Source: Occallatibacter savannae
GTDB lineage: Bacteria; Acidobacteriota; Terriglobia; Terriglobales; Acidobacteriaceae
Reading direction: 5' to 3'
DNA: 64,000 bases
NCBI RefSeq assembly: GCF_003131205.1
Contig: NZ_QFFY01000004.1
Coordinates: forward strand, 607,784 to 671,783
Made by a program: the position numbers and the translations under genes. Below the pieces are notes generated by a model. It was not told the DNA's origin. It saw only the letters and a list, made by a program, of their open reading frames with translations, and did no database searches. This document shows positions 8,708 through 16,792 of this stretch, one piece after another (within the stretch, counting starts at the first letter, position 1; each line of letters begins with the position of its first letter).

Positions 8708-10330
8708 CTATTGATTCGTAGCGCCGCTGGCCCGTGCCTCTGCCTTTTGCGCCAGAACCTTGTGCGCTGTGTCTTCCAGAGCCTGGGCTTCCGGTAGATA
8801 CGAGAGCGCTTTCTGGATCATCGGATCCCAGTCCGCCATCACGCGCAGTCCCTGCTGCTGTCCGAACTGGCTCGTGATGATGTTCTCCTTCAGATTGACC
8901 TTGACCCAGTCCAGATTCTCGTCGATCTGCTTGTCGCTCACCGGAATGTCATCCTGCGTCGCAAGCCACTGTTTGAAGTCGCTCAGTACGGCATCATCCA
9001 CCTGGAAGTTCCGGTCAACCGTCCGATTCGACAGGTAGTGAGCCGCAAAGTGGAAGAACGCTGCCTTGTAGACCAGATCATCCTGGAAGCGATTGTGCTT
9101 GGGCGGCTCGATCTTCTCGTCAGGCGTGATGCCTCCGCCGCCGTATACGGTGCGTCCCGAGTCCGTCATCTTCACTTCGCGGTTCGCCGATCCAGGAGCA
9201 GTCGCCCCCGCGTGGTTGTAGTAGTAGTCGTAGAGCGAAACGCCCGAGTAGTTCCGCTGAATCAGCCGTCCCGACGGGGTGTAGTAGTGATACGTCGTCA
9301 GCGCAAGCCCGGTGTTCTCGCTCAGGTTGTACACCGTCTGCACCAGCCCCTTGCCGAACGTGGTCTCACCCACGATCAGAGCGCGGTCATGATCCTGCAG
9401 CGCCCCCGACACAATCTCCGCCGCCGAGGCCGTGTTGCGGTTCACCAGCACAACAATAGGGAACTGCTTCCCTCCGTTGCCGTGAGTAGCCGTGTAGTTT
9501 TGGTCCGGATACGCGCGTCCACGCTGCGAAACAATCGTCTGCCCCTTCGCGAGCAGGTGATCGCACACCTCAACCGCCTGGCTCAGCAGTCCGCCCGGGT
9601 TCCCGCGAAGATCCAGCACCAGCCCCTTCAGGTTCGGGAAGCTGTCAATCGCCTGGTTCACTTCCTGCGCCGTCGTTTCCTGGAACTGCGTCAGGTGGAC
9701 ATAACCCACCCCAGGCTTGATCTCGTATTTGAGGTCGACCGAAGGATGCGGAATCTCATCGCGCACCAGGTCGAACGTCAGTGGCTTGGTCTGCCCGTCG
9801 CGCACCACAGAGACCTGCACGTGCGTTCCCTTGGGCCCCTTCAGATTCTTCGCCACCACATCCGACGTCATCCCGTCCGTCGACTTCCCGTCGATCGCCG
9901 CGATAACGTCGCCTGGACGGATACCGGCTCGGAACGAAGGAGTTCCTTCATACGGCGTGATCACGTAGACCTTATTGTTCTGTTGCTGAATCACCATGCC
10001 GACGCCGTAGTAGTGCCCGCGCTGATCTTCGCGCATCTTGGCATAGGCCTTCGGGTCATAGAAGTTGGAGTGCGGATCCAGCACCCGCAGCATCCCCGGA
10101 ATCGCTCCATCGTAGATAGCCGTGTCCGCCCGGTCGCCCGAGATAGGCTCGGCATAGTTCTGCTCCACGATCGCGTACACATCCGTGAACGACTTCAGGC
10201 TGTCGCGAATCTGGCTCTCATCCTGAGAAGACTGTGCTCCCACCCTGCGCTGCAGAAACGTGCCGGCTACGGCACATACGGCGAAAAAGATGATGAGGCT
10301 GAAAAGTGCCCGGCGGGCAGGGGGGGTCAT
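8708..10330 (-). CDS. S41 carboxy-terminal processing protease (CtpA/Prc type)
   Basis: A 540-residue periplasmic serine protease. An N-terminal signal anchor spans about residues 8-26, and an S41 N-terminal helical region reaches about 95. A PDZ domain follows (about 100-190, with GYxG-like YYGVGMV and RAGIRPGDVIAAIDG), then the protease core. The catalytic serine is S302 in NRNTASAAEIVSGAL and the lysine is K327 in GETTFGKGLVQT, the standard Ser-Lys dyad. The C-terminal 150 residues extend beyond the core. CTPs trim periplasmic and envelope proteins. It is transcribed divergently from a periplasmic peptidyl-prolyl isomerase, so the pair looks like an envelope quality-control locus. GGAGG precedes the ATG by 11 bases. 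Confidence 0.95.
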   Translation of the reverse strand: MTPPARRALFSLIIFFAVCAVAGTFLQRRVGAQSSQDESQIRDSLKSFTDVYAIVEQNYAEPISGDRADTAIYDGAIPGMLRVLDPHSNFYDPKAYAKMREDQRGHYYGVGMVIQQQNNKVYVITPYEGTPSFRAGIRPGDVIAAIDGKSTDGMTSDVVAKNLKGPKGTHVQVSVVRDGQTKPLTFDLVRDEIPHPSVDLKYEIKPGVGYVHLTQFQETTAQEVNQAIDSFPNLKGLVLDLRGNPGGLLSQAVEVCDHLLAKGQTIVSQRGRAYPDQNYTATHGNGGKQFPIVVLVNRNTASAAEIVSGALQDHDRALIVGETTFGKGLVQTVYNLSENTGLALTTYHYYTPSGRLIQRNYSGVSLYDYYYNHAGATAPGSANREVKMTDSGRTVYGGGGITPDEKIEPPKHNRFQDDLVYKAAFFHFAAHYLSNRTVDRNFQVDDAVLSDFKQWLATQDDIPVSDKQIDENLDWVKVNLKENIITSQFGQQQGLRVMADWDPMIQKALSYLPEAQALEDTAHKVLAQKAEARASGATNQ

Positions 10331-10609
10331 GCGGGAGGGTCCTCCGAAGTGCGACTGCTACAGGCGCCTCCGAGGCACCTCGCAGGCCAAACCTGGGCTA
10401 AAGTATAGCACTGGCTCATTTGACGCCGGCTCCACGCTTTCGGATAGCTGATTACCGAGGTGGACCACTCACTCGCCGTGGTCCCGAATCCGGAAATCAG
10501 CCCTGAGCAGGTCATTCCAGCTCACCTCGCACTCTTTTGCTGCCCCGGGATTTACAATGACGTCTATGCCTTTAGTGGTCTCCGCAGACCGCTTTGTTGT
10601 GTGCCAACT
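10331..10609. promoter_or_regulatory. Divergent promoter region between S41 protease and PpiC genes
   Basis: About 280 bases with no supported gene. A TACAAT -10-like box at 10553-10558 could serve the isomerase gene, giving a leader of roughly 45 bases. I do not see a matching -35 box. No operator-like palindrome stands out. Confidence 0.4.
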
Positions 10610-12361
10610 ATGACTTTGAAAATCCTTCGTGTCCCCGGAGCCCTCGCGCTCTCTGCAGTCCTGTTCACCGGTCTGGCCCTCGCTCAGCAACGACCCAGTT
10701 CCACCGAAAGCCCCTACGGCGGCTCCACGGTTGAAGAGATCGTCGCGCGCGTCAACAACCAGATCATCACGAAATCGGACTACGATCGCGCCCAGAACGA
10801 GCTCGACCAGGAGATGCGTCAGCGGGGATCGACCATGCAGGAGATCTCGGACGCCCACCGCGACCTCCTCCGCAACCTCATCGACCAGCAGCTCTGGCTC
10901 GCCAAGGGCAAGGAACTCGGCGTCACCGGCGATACCGAACTGATCAATCGTCTCAACGAGATACGTAAGCAGTACAACCTGGCCACCATGGAAGACCTCG
11001 AAAAGGCCGCCAAAGACCAGGGCGTCTCGTTTGAAGACTTCAAGGCCAACATCCGCAATCAGATCGTCACCCAATCGGTCATGCGCGATCAGGTAGGCCG
11101 CAAAATCCAGCCCACTCCCGGCGAGCTACAGCGCTACTTTGAGGCGCACAAAAGCGAGTACGCCCAGCCCGAAAGCGTAAAGCTCGGCGAAATCCTCATC
11201 TCCACCGGCTCCAATCCAGACGATCAGCAGAAGCTGGCCGAAGCCAAAGCCAAAGCCGACGACATCGAAGCCCGCCTCAAGGCCGGTGGTGACTTCGCCC
11301 AGCTCGCCCGCAGCTTCAGCGAAGGCACAACGGCGGCTACCGGCGGCGAACTCGGCACCTACAAAAAAGGCCAGCTCGGCGAGCCCTTCGAAAGCAAAAC
11401 CTTCGGCCTCAAAACTGGCGAGATCACCGAGCCCATCCGCACCAAGCAGGGCTACGTCATCCTCAAGGTCCTTGACCACATCCAGGGCGGCGACCCGCAA
11501 TTCAAGGACGTCCAGAACGAGGTCGAGCAGAACTACTTCGAAGCCAAGGCCGGTCCGGCCATGCGCCAATACCTGGCCCAGATGCGCGACGAAGCCGCCA
11601 TCTATATCAAGCCCGGATACGAAGACAGCGCTGCTACGGCCGCGGAGAAGCACCCCAGCATCACCTTCAGCGCGTACCAGGCCCCCACCGCCAAGAAGAA
11701 GCGGAAGGTAGAGCGGACCCGTTTCCGCGAGACCACCCACGGCTTCCGCCAAAAGACGGCGGTCAAACCGCTCCCCAGCGACACAGCCAGTGCGGATGCG
11801 GCTGCTCCCGCCAAACCGGAGAAGGCCAGCAAGAAAAACAAGAAGGCCAAGACCGAAGAGGCTTCCATGAAGCCCGGCAAGAAAGAGAAGATCCGCTTCG
11901 GCAAGGCGCCGCAGGAAACCCTGCCCGCAGCACCTGCCAGCCCCACTGAAGACGCCGGCGCGGTCGGCCAGGTTGCAGCCGGCAACGAGCCCGAGAATCC
12001 GCTTGAAGCCGACTCCAAACCTGAAAAGAAGACCCGTTTCAGCGATCGCGCCAAGCTGCCCAAACAGCCAAAGCCGAAGGGCCCGCAACTCGATCCCGAA
12101 GCGCCCACGGCTGCCGACGCGGCAGAGGTCGCCGATCGCCAGGCGCAGGCTGGTCCGCTCGGACTCGGTGGCAATCAGACCGACAAGAAGAAAAAGAAGA
12201 ACACCACCACCGGCGACAAAACCCGTCTGAGCGACAAGAAGAAGGATCAGCAGCAGGAAGACACAGGCGACCGCCCCCTGGGACTCGCTCCGCAGCAGCC
12301 GGTGAACGGCACCACCCCGGCTCCTCCCATCCCGGGAACTCCCGGAGTGCCTCCGCAATAA
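10610..12361 (+). CDS. SurA/PpiC-type peptidyl-prolyl cis-trans isomerase with Lys/Pro-rich C-terminal tail
   Basis: A periplasmic chaperone-isomerase of about 583 residues from the ATG at 10610, which gives a clean signal peptide ending in GLALAQ. A SurA-like N-terminal domain (about 35-170) is followed by a parvulin rotamase domain (about 185-305, with VKLGEILIST, GDFAQLARSFSEG, GGELGTYKKGQL and GYVILKVLDH). It helps outer-membrane proteins fold. The last 200 residues are low-complexity, rich in Lys, Pro, Ala and Glu, and contain four spaced basic-aromatic motifs (RTRF, KIRF, KTRF, KTRL). This tail is unusual for the family and is probably disordered. An upstream in-frame start at 10460 would add residues with no signal character. 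Confidence 0.9.
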   Translation: MTLKILRVPGALALSAVLFTGLALAQQRPSSTESPYGGSTVEEIVARVNNQIITKSDYDRAQNELDQEMRQRGSTMQEISDAHRDLLRNLIDQQLWLAKGKELGVTGDTELINRLNEIRKQYNLATMEDLEKAAKDQGVSFEDFKANIRNQIVTQSVMRDQVGRKIQPTPGELQRYFEAHKSEYAQPESVKLGEILISTGSNPDDQQKLAEAKAKADDIEARLKAGGDFAQLARSFSEGTTAATGGELGTYKKGQLGEPFESKTFGLKTGEITEPIRTKQGYVILKVLDHIQGGDPQFKDVQNEVEQNYFEAKAGPAMRQYLAQMRDEAAIYIKPGYEDSAATAAEKHPSITFSAYQAPTAKKKRKVERTRFRETTHGFRQKTAVKPLPSDTASADAAAPAKPEKASKKNKKAKTEEASMKPGKKEKIRFGKAPQETLPAAPASPTEDAGAVGQVAAGNEPENPLEADSKPEKKTRFSDRAKLPKQPKPKGPQLDPEAPTAADAAEVADRQAQAGPLGLGGNQTDKKKKKNTTTGDKTRLSDKKKDQQQEDTGDRPLGLAPQQPVNGTTPAPPIPGTPGVPPQ

Positions 12362-12385
12362 ACGGCAATTCGAATCGTTAATTCA

Positions 12386-12416
12386 CTCGGGCCTGAGAGC
12401 AAATCTCAGGCCCGAG
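12386..12416. terminator. Strong hairpin between convergent PpiC and GNAT genes
   Basis: A perfect 13-base-pair stem (12386-12398 with 12404-12416) with loop GCAAA, 25 bases after the PpiC stop. The plus-strand downstream tract is only CTATTT, so termination is probable but not textbook. It may act in both directions, since the GNAT gene ends at 12447 on the other strand. Confidence 0.75.
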
Positions 12417-12446
12417 CTATTTCAGCTTCCACCGCAGCAGTGCTCA

Positions 12447-12914
12447 TCACTCCGGCCGCTGCTTCTCATACACATGCGACAGCTTCGTCAGCGCATAACC
12501 GTTGCGCTCGTAGAACCGGTGCGCATCAAGGCGCGTACTGCGCGAAGTCACGCGCATGACCTCAAGACCCTGCTCCCACGTCCACCGCTCCACCCGCTCG
12601 CATAGCCTGAGCCCGATCTGCCGGTTCCGATACCCATCCTTCACCACCAGCCCGCCAATCAGTGCATGCGGTGCGGACTGGAGGTGATGCTGAACCGACA
12701 CCTCAATCCACCCCACAACCTCGTCGGCAATACATGCCACAAACGCCGCCTGAGTTCTAGCGCGATCCGTTAACCCCTCGATCCAGTCTGTAATCTCCGA
12801 AGCAGAGCGCTTGTATCCGAGCTGCTCCGTAAGCGCCGCAACCGCCTCAGCGTCTCTGCGCTCAATCCCGCGAATCAGAACTTCCGAAACCTGAAAAGTA
12901 CCTGAATCGTTCAC
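12447..12914 (-). CDS. GNAT-family N-acetyltransferase
   Basis: A 155-residue protein with the GNAT fold: a LIRGIERRDAEAVAALTEQLGY opening, the central beta strand ending in GGLVVKDGYRNRQIGLRLCERVE, where the R/Q-x-x-G-x-G/L segment binds acetyl-CoA, and a C-terminal RLDAHRFYERNGY typical of small-molecule acetyltransferases. The acceptor cannot be told from sequence. It is a single gene, convergent with PpiC and divergent from the HD exoribonuclease. Confidence 0.88.
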   Translation of the reverse strand: MNDSGTFQVSEVLIRGIERRDAEAVAALTEQLGYKRSASEITDWIEGLTDRARTQAAFVACIADEVVGWIEVSVQHHLQSAPHALIGGLVVKDGYRNRQIGLRLCERVERWTWEQGLEVMRVTSRSTRLDAHRFYERNGYALTKLSHVYEKQRPE

Positions 12915-12969
12915 GTCAACATGTTCTCACGCACTCGAACGCGCCCTGCACTCCTGTGATCCCGCGCTT

Positions 12970-12998
12970 TTGAGGTCGACTCCTCGTTCCTGTATCCT
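12970..12998 (+). promoter_or_regulatory. Sigma70-like promoter of the HD exoribonuclease gene
   Basis: TTGAGG (12970-12975), a 17-base spacer and TATCCT (12993-12998). Only nine bases separate the -10 box from the ATG at 13008 and no Shine-Dalgarno is present, so the transcript would be leaderless or nearly so. Confidence 0.6.
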
Positions 12999-13007
12999 TC
13001 CCGCAGA

Positions 13008-14066
13008 ATGAAGGAAATCTATGTAGCCGATCTCGCCTCCTTCGACGAAAGCCGAGTCTTCGATGCTTTCTTCCTGGTGCTGAGCAAGCAGCAGCGCATG
13101 ACCAAGGCCGGCAAGCCCTATCTCAGCCTCATCCTCGGCGATAAGACCGGCCAGATCGAATGCCGCATCTGGGAACCCGGCGATCCGCGCATCGCCAAAG
13201 ACTTCGACCGCGGCGACATCGTGAAGGTCCGCGGCTGCGTCTCCAAATTCGACGAGCGCCTCCAGATGCGCATCGACAATCTCCGTAAATCTACTGCCGA
13301 AGAATTCGACCGCCGCGATCTCCTCCCCTGCACCTCCTGCGACGTCGACGAGCTCTGGCAAAAGCTCCTCGGCTTCGTCGAAAGCTTCACCGATCCCGAT
13401 CTCAAGCTCCTCCTCAGCACCTTGCTCGCAGACTCAGGCCTCGCCCAGGCCTACCGCGAAGCCCCCGCCGCCAAGCAGCTTCATCACGCGTGGCTCGGCG
13501 GCCTGTTGGAGCACGTCGTCAGCCTGCTGACACTTGCCGATCGCGTCGCTCCGCACTATCCCATCCTGCACCGCGATCTGCTCCTCACCGGAGTAGTCCT
13601 TCACGACATCGGCAAGGTCCAGGAACTCACCTGGGAAATCGGCTTCGAGTACAGCGTTGAGGGCACACTCCTCGGCCACATCCAGATGGGTATGGCCCTC
13701 GTCGAGAAGACCATCGACAAGCTGCCCAGCTTCCCGCCGCGTCTCAAGACGCTCGTCCTTCACCTCATCCTCTCGCATCACGGCAAGCTCGAGTTCGGTT
13801 CCCCCAAGCTGCCCATGATCCCCGAGGCGCTCGTCCTCAACTTCGTCGACGACCTCGACGCCAAGATGCAGGCCATGATGAGTGAATTCGAGAAATCCGC
13901 TAGGGAAGGGAAGGGCTCCGACGAGCTCACCAACCGCATCTGGGCTCTCGATCAGCGCCAGATGCTCAATACCCGCGAGTGGCTGAAGAAAGACCCAAAG
14001 CCGACCACCGGCTCCCTATTCGACGAACCAGCTCCACTGCTCTTCGGTGAGGGGAACAACGGATAG
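13008..14066 (+). CDS. 3'-5' exoribonuclease, YhaM-like (OB fold + HD domain)
   Basis: A 352-residue protein with an OB-fold nucleic-acid-binding domain (about 14-95, with YLSLILGDKTGQIECRIWE and GDIVKVRGCVSKF) and an HD phosphohydrolase domain (about 150-300). The HD metal motifs are HHAWLGGLLEHV, VVLHDIGK and HLILSHHG. This is the architecture of Bacillus YhaM, a 3'-5' exonuclease that trims RNA ends. The C-terminal 17 codons overlap the convergent EVE gene by 51 bases. It has its own promoter with almost no leader. Confidence 0.88.
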   Translation: MKEIYVADLASFDESRVFDAFFLVLSKQQRMTKAGKPYLSLILGDKTGQIECRIWEPGDPRIAKDFDRGDIVKVRGCVSKFDERLQMRIDNLRKSTAEEFDRRDLLPCTSCDVDELWQKLLGFVESFTDPDLKLLLSTLLADSGLAQAYREAPAAKQLHHAWLGGLLEHVVSLLTLADRVAPHYPILHRDLLLTGVVLHDIGKVQELTWEIGFEYSVEGTLLGHIQMGMALVEKTIDKLPSFPPRLKTLVLHLILSHHGKLEFGSPKLPMIPEALVLNFVDDLDAKMQAMMSEFEKSAREGKGSDELTNRIWALDQRQMLNTREWLKKDPKPTTGSLFDEPAPLLFGEGNNG

Positions 14067-14399
14067 CCGCCCGATCTTTACCAGCGGCGAATCGCGAAAG
14101 ATCGCCGCAGTTTTGATCTGATCCAGCGTCTTCGGCGTCTTCAGGCGCTTCCCCACCTTCACCCGCACAATCGGCACCTTGGGATCCGTCGCGTCCACGC
14201 TTACCACCGAACCCGTACCGACCGCCGTCCGTTCATCGCCCGTGTGATAGAAGATCCACTTCGTCCCCGGCTTCATCTCGCGCAGGTTCTTCACCGCCGT
14301 CGGATTCGTCACCCCGTCCCAGTTCGTCTCCTTGTCGCGCAGGAAGTCGTCGAAGGAGTAGGCGTCAGGCTCAGTCTTGAAGAGGAAGTAAGCGGACAT
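14016..14399 (-). CDS. EVE domain protein
   Basis: A 127-residue protein that is essentially one EVE domain (PUA-like fold): YFLFKTEPDAYSFDDF, WDGVTNPTAVKNLREM, KWIFYHTGDERTAVGTG and a closing TEEQWSWFVE. EVE domains bind modified bases in DNA or RNA, and stand-alone bacterial members resemble eukaryotic THYN1. No methyltransferase or restriction gene is adjacent, so a defence role is not indicated here. It overlaps the 3' end of the HD exoribonuclease gene tail-to-tail by 51 bases, so the two transcripts are partly antisense. Confidence 0.9.
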   Translation of the reverse strand: MSAYFLFKTEPDAYSFDDFLRDKETNWDGVTNPTAVKNLREMKPGTKWIFYHTGDERTAVGTGSVVSVDATDPKVPIVRVKVGKRLKTPKTLDQIKTAAIFRDSPLVKIGRLSVVPLTEEQWSWFVE

Positions 14400-14457
14400 G
14401 GGCTAAATGGTATGCGAGAGGGGCGAAGGCAGGGAAATGAATTCCTCGCTGCTCCAG

Positions 14458-14976
14458 CTACCCTCTCCCGTTGACCGTCAGGTCCGAATACCGCTGCGTT
14501 GCCGGATCGTACACCGCGTGCCAGAAGCACTTCCCGCCATCCATCGCGATCACGAGGCGCTTGCGCCAATTCGCATTCTGGTCGGTCGAGCAGACCGCGT
14601 TCAGGAACAGCTTCCTCTTTCCGTCAACGGCCACAGCAAGGTACTGGCGGTAGTAATTGCGGGGATCGTCAACACGCCTGTTTGCGTCAGCATCGTTCTT
14701 GCTCAGATCGGCTATCTGCCCCAGCGCGCCTTCTGCGTCATTCATATCGCCCAGCGTGGGCTCCCAGCCTTCGGCGTGCGTTCCCGAACCGAAATACTTG
14801 GTCCATAAATTCAGCTCGTCTGCTGGCAAGAGGACAAAATCGCGTTCATGACTTCCCGCCGCGGGTCCGGGCGTTCGTGCGACCGGCGCTGAGCCGCTTC
14901 GTAAGTGCCACAGCTCAAAGCCCAGCGCTCCGCAGCACAGCACCAGGAGAGCGATCTTTGGCCAGATCGATTTCAT
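14458..14976 (-). CDS. Hypothetical secreted or membrane-anchored protein
   Basis: A 172-residue protein that I do not recognise. Residues 5-22 form a single hydrophobic segment (IALLVLCCGALGFELWHL), either a signal peptide or an N-terminal anchor. A short Ala/Pro/Gly linker follows, then a soluble domain with a WTKYFGSGTHAEGWEP patch and a C-terminal half carrying two cysteines about 25 residues apart (CSTDQN and GKCFWHAVYD) that could form a disulfide. It lies 58 bases after the EVE gene's start, on the same strand. Its coding quality (third-position GC, no stops) matches its neighbours. Confidence 0.65.
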   Translation of the reverse strand: MKSIWPKIALLVLCCGALGFELWHLRSGSAPVARTPGPAAGSHERDFVLLPADELNLWTKYFGSGTHAEGWEPTLGDMNDAEGALGQIADLSKNDADANRRVDDPRNYYRQYLAVAVDGKRKLFLNAVCSTDQNANWRKRLVIAMDGGKCFWHAVYDPATQRYSDLTVNGRG

Positions 14977-15067
14977 CTTCTCACCAGAGCTGAATTATCG
15001 CTCCCCGCCACCGTGCTTGCTAGCGGCTCACGCCTCACCACTTGCTCCCATTTACAATCAATACAAC

Positions 15068-16246
15068 ATGATCCGATTCTCAACCGCCGGCGAATCCCAC
15101 GGAGAAGCTCTGATTGCCCTCGTCTCCGGCCTCCCCGCCGGCCTGGCGGTCGACCTCGACTTCATCAACCGCGAGCTATGGCGTCGCCAGCAGGGCTATG
15201 GCCGCGGCGGCCGCATGAAGATCGAGACCGATAAGGCCCACATCCTCTCCGGCGTGCGTCACGGCAAGACCATTGGTTCCCCCGTCGCCATCCAGATCGT
15301 CAATCGCGACTGGAAGAATTGGGAAGAGAAGCTCCCCGTCGAAGCCGGCGACCCCGCGAAGCACCAGGCCGTCGCCTCTCCCCGCCCCGGGCACGCCGAT
15401 CTCGCCGGCGCCCTCAAGTACAACTTCCCAGACGCCCGCTACGTCCTTGAACGCGCATCCGCCCGCGAGTCCACCGCCCGCGTAGCCGCCGGTGCCTTTG
15501 CCAAGCTTCTGCTCCGCTATATCGGCATCGAGGTCTCCAGTCATGTCATCCGTGTCGGCCGTGTTGAACTCGAACGCCCCGCCACCTGGGAAGAGATCGC
15601 CGAAGTAGCCGAGCGCAAAGAGATCGTCCTCAGCTGTGTCGACGCACTCACTGAAGCCCGCATGAAAGAAGAAGTCGAGCACGCCTCCCGCACCGGCGAC
15701 ACCGTCGGCGGCGTCTTCGAAGTCGTCGTGCACGGCGCTCCCGCCGGCCTCGGCACCTACGCCAACTGGGACGAGCGCCTCGATGGCCTCCTCGCCTGGT
15801 CCGTGATGAGCCTCCAGGCCGTCAAAGCCGTTGAGATCGGCCGCGGGGTCACCGCCGCCGAGTCCTTCGGATCCACGGTCCACGACGCCATCCACTACGC
15901 CAAAGAATCAACCGAGAAGCCCACCCGCTTCACCCGCGAGCAGAACAACGCCGGCGGCGTTGAAGGCGGCGTCTCCAACGGCGAAGACATTGTCGTCCGC
16001 GGATACCTCAAGCCCATCTCCACCCTTCGCCGCCCCCTCGAGTCCGTCCGCTTTGACACCCGCGAATCCACAAGCGCAAGCTACGAGCGCAGCGACATCT
16101 GCGTCGTGCCCGCTGCCGGAGTAGCAGCCGAATCCATGGTGGCCATGACCGTCGCCAACCTCGCCCAGCAAAAGTTCGGCGGCGACTCCGCCGACGAGAT
16201 GAAACGAAATTTCCAGGGATACATCGAACAGATACGGAGCTTCTAA
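15068..16246 (+). CDS. aroC: Chorismate synthase
   Basis: The last step of the shikimate pathway, converting 5-enolpyruvylshikimate-3-phosphate to chorismate with reduced FMN. From the ATG at 15068 the protein has 392 residues with family signatures FSTAGESHGEALIA at the start, GRGGRMKIE, SPRPGHADLAGALKY, ARESTARVAAGAFAK and DTVGGVFEVVV. There is no Shine-Dalgarno. A TACAAT box ends nine bases before the ATG (15053-15058), compatible with a leaderless message. An upstream in-frame start at 15017 adds residues outside the family. def follows after 32 bases. Other shikimate genes in the window (aroB, the aroDE fusion) are at distant loci. Confidence 0.96.
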   Translation: MIRFSTAGESHGEALIALVSGLPAGLAVDLDFINRELWRRQQGYGRGGRMKIETDKAHILSGVRHGKTIGSPVAIQIVNRDWKNWEEKLPVEAGDPAKHQAVASPRPGHADLAGALKYNFPDARYVLERASARESTARVAAGAFAKLLLRYIGIEVSSHVIRVGRVELERPATWEEIAEVAERKEIVLSCVDALTEARMKEEVEHASRTGDTVGGVFEVVVHGAPAGLGTYANWDERLDGLLAWSVMSLQAVKAVEIGRGVTAAESFGSTVHDAIHYAKESTEKPTRFTREQNNAGGVEGGVSNGEDIVVRGYLKPISTLRRPLESVRFDTRESTSASYERSDICVVPAAGVAAESMVAMTVANLAQQKFGGDSADEMKRNFQGYIEQIRSF

Positions 16247-16278
16247 ATCAGGCAGATCCGGAGTTGTAACACACAGTC

Positions 16279-16788
16279 ATGATTCTCAAAGTAGTCAAGT
16301 ACCCCGAGCCAGTGCTCTCCCAACCCGGTGAGCCGGTTACGGAATTCAATGACGAGCTCAAAAGGCTTGTCGACGACATGTTCGAAACCATGTATGCCTC
16401 CCAGGGCATCGGTCTCGCTGCGCCACAGGTTGCCGTCTCCAAGCGCGTCACAGTCATCGACCTCAGCCAGGGCAAGGACCCCGAGCAGAAGCTCATCCTC
16501 GTCAATCCCGAGATCATCTTCCGCGAAGGCAAGCAGTACGAAGAAGAAGGCTGCCTCAGCTTCCCCGAGATCCGCGAGAAGGTCCAGCGCGCCTCAACCG
16601 TAAAGGTTCGCGCTCAGGATCTGAACGGCAAATGGTTCGAGATGGACGGCGAAGAGCTGCTCTCGCGCGCCTTCCAGCATGAGATCGACCATCTCGACGG
16701 AATGCTCTTCATCTTCCGCATGAGCTCTCTCAAGCGTGACCTTGTGCTGCGCAAAATCCGCAAGATGCAGCGCGAAGGAACCTGGTAG
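16279..16788 (+). CDS. def: Peptide deformylase
   Basis: Removes the formyl group from the initiator methionine of new proteins. The 169-residue protein carries all three metal-site motifs: GIGLAAPQ (43-50), EEGCLSFPE with C92, and QHEIDHLDG with H134, E135 and H138. It is followed four bases later by fmt, which adds that same formyl group to initiator tRNA. This is the common def-fmt pair. The third gene of the usual trio, rsmB, follows and is defective. Confidence 0.96.
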   Translation: MILKVVKYPEPVLSQPGEPVTEFNDELKRLVDDMFETMYASQGIGLAAPQVAVSKRVTVIDLSQGKDPEQKLILVNPEIIFREGKQYEEEGCLSFPEIREKVQRASTVKVRAQDLNGKWFEMDGEELLSRAFQHEIDHLDGMLFIFRMSSLKRDLVLRKIRKMQREGTW

Positions 16789-16792
16789 CTCC

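Noticed and set aside
9038..10408. A 456-codon plus-strand frame opposite the S41 protease
   Set aside because: Arg/Val/His-rich shadow. The protease on the minus strand has complete PDZ and catalytic motifs.
11126..12358. A 410-codon minus-strand frame opposite PpiC
   Set aside because: It is produced by the lysine-rich tail and helical regions of PpiC read backwards, and gives a Gly/Leu-rich meaningless protein.
14016..14399. EVE protein as part of a defence island
   Set aside because: Neighbours are housekeeping genes (exoribonuclease, aroC, def). No restriction, methyltransferase or toxin gene is adjacent.
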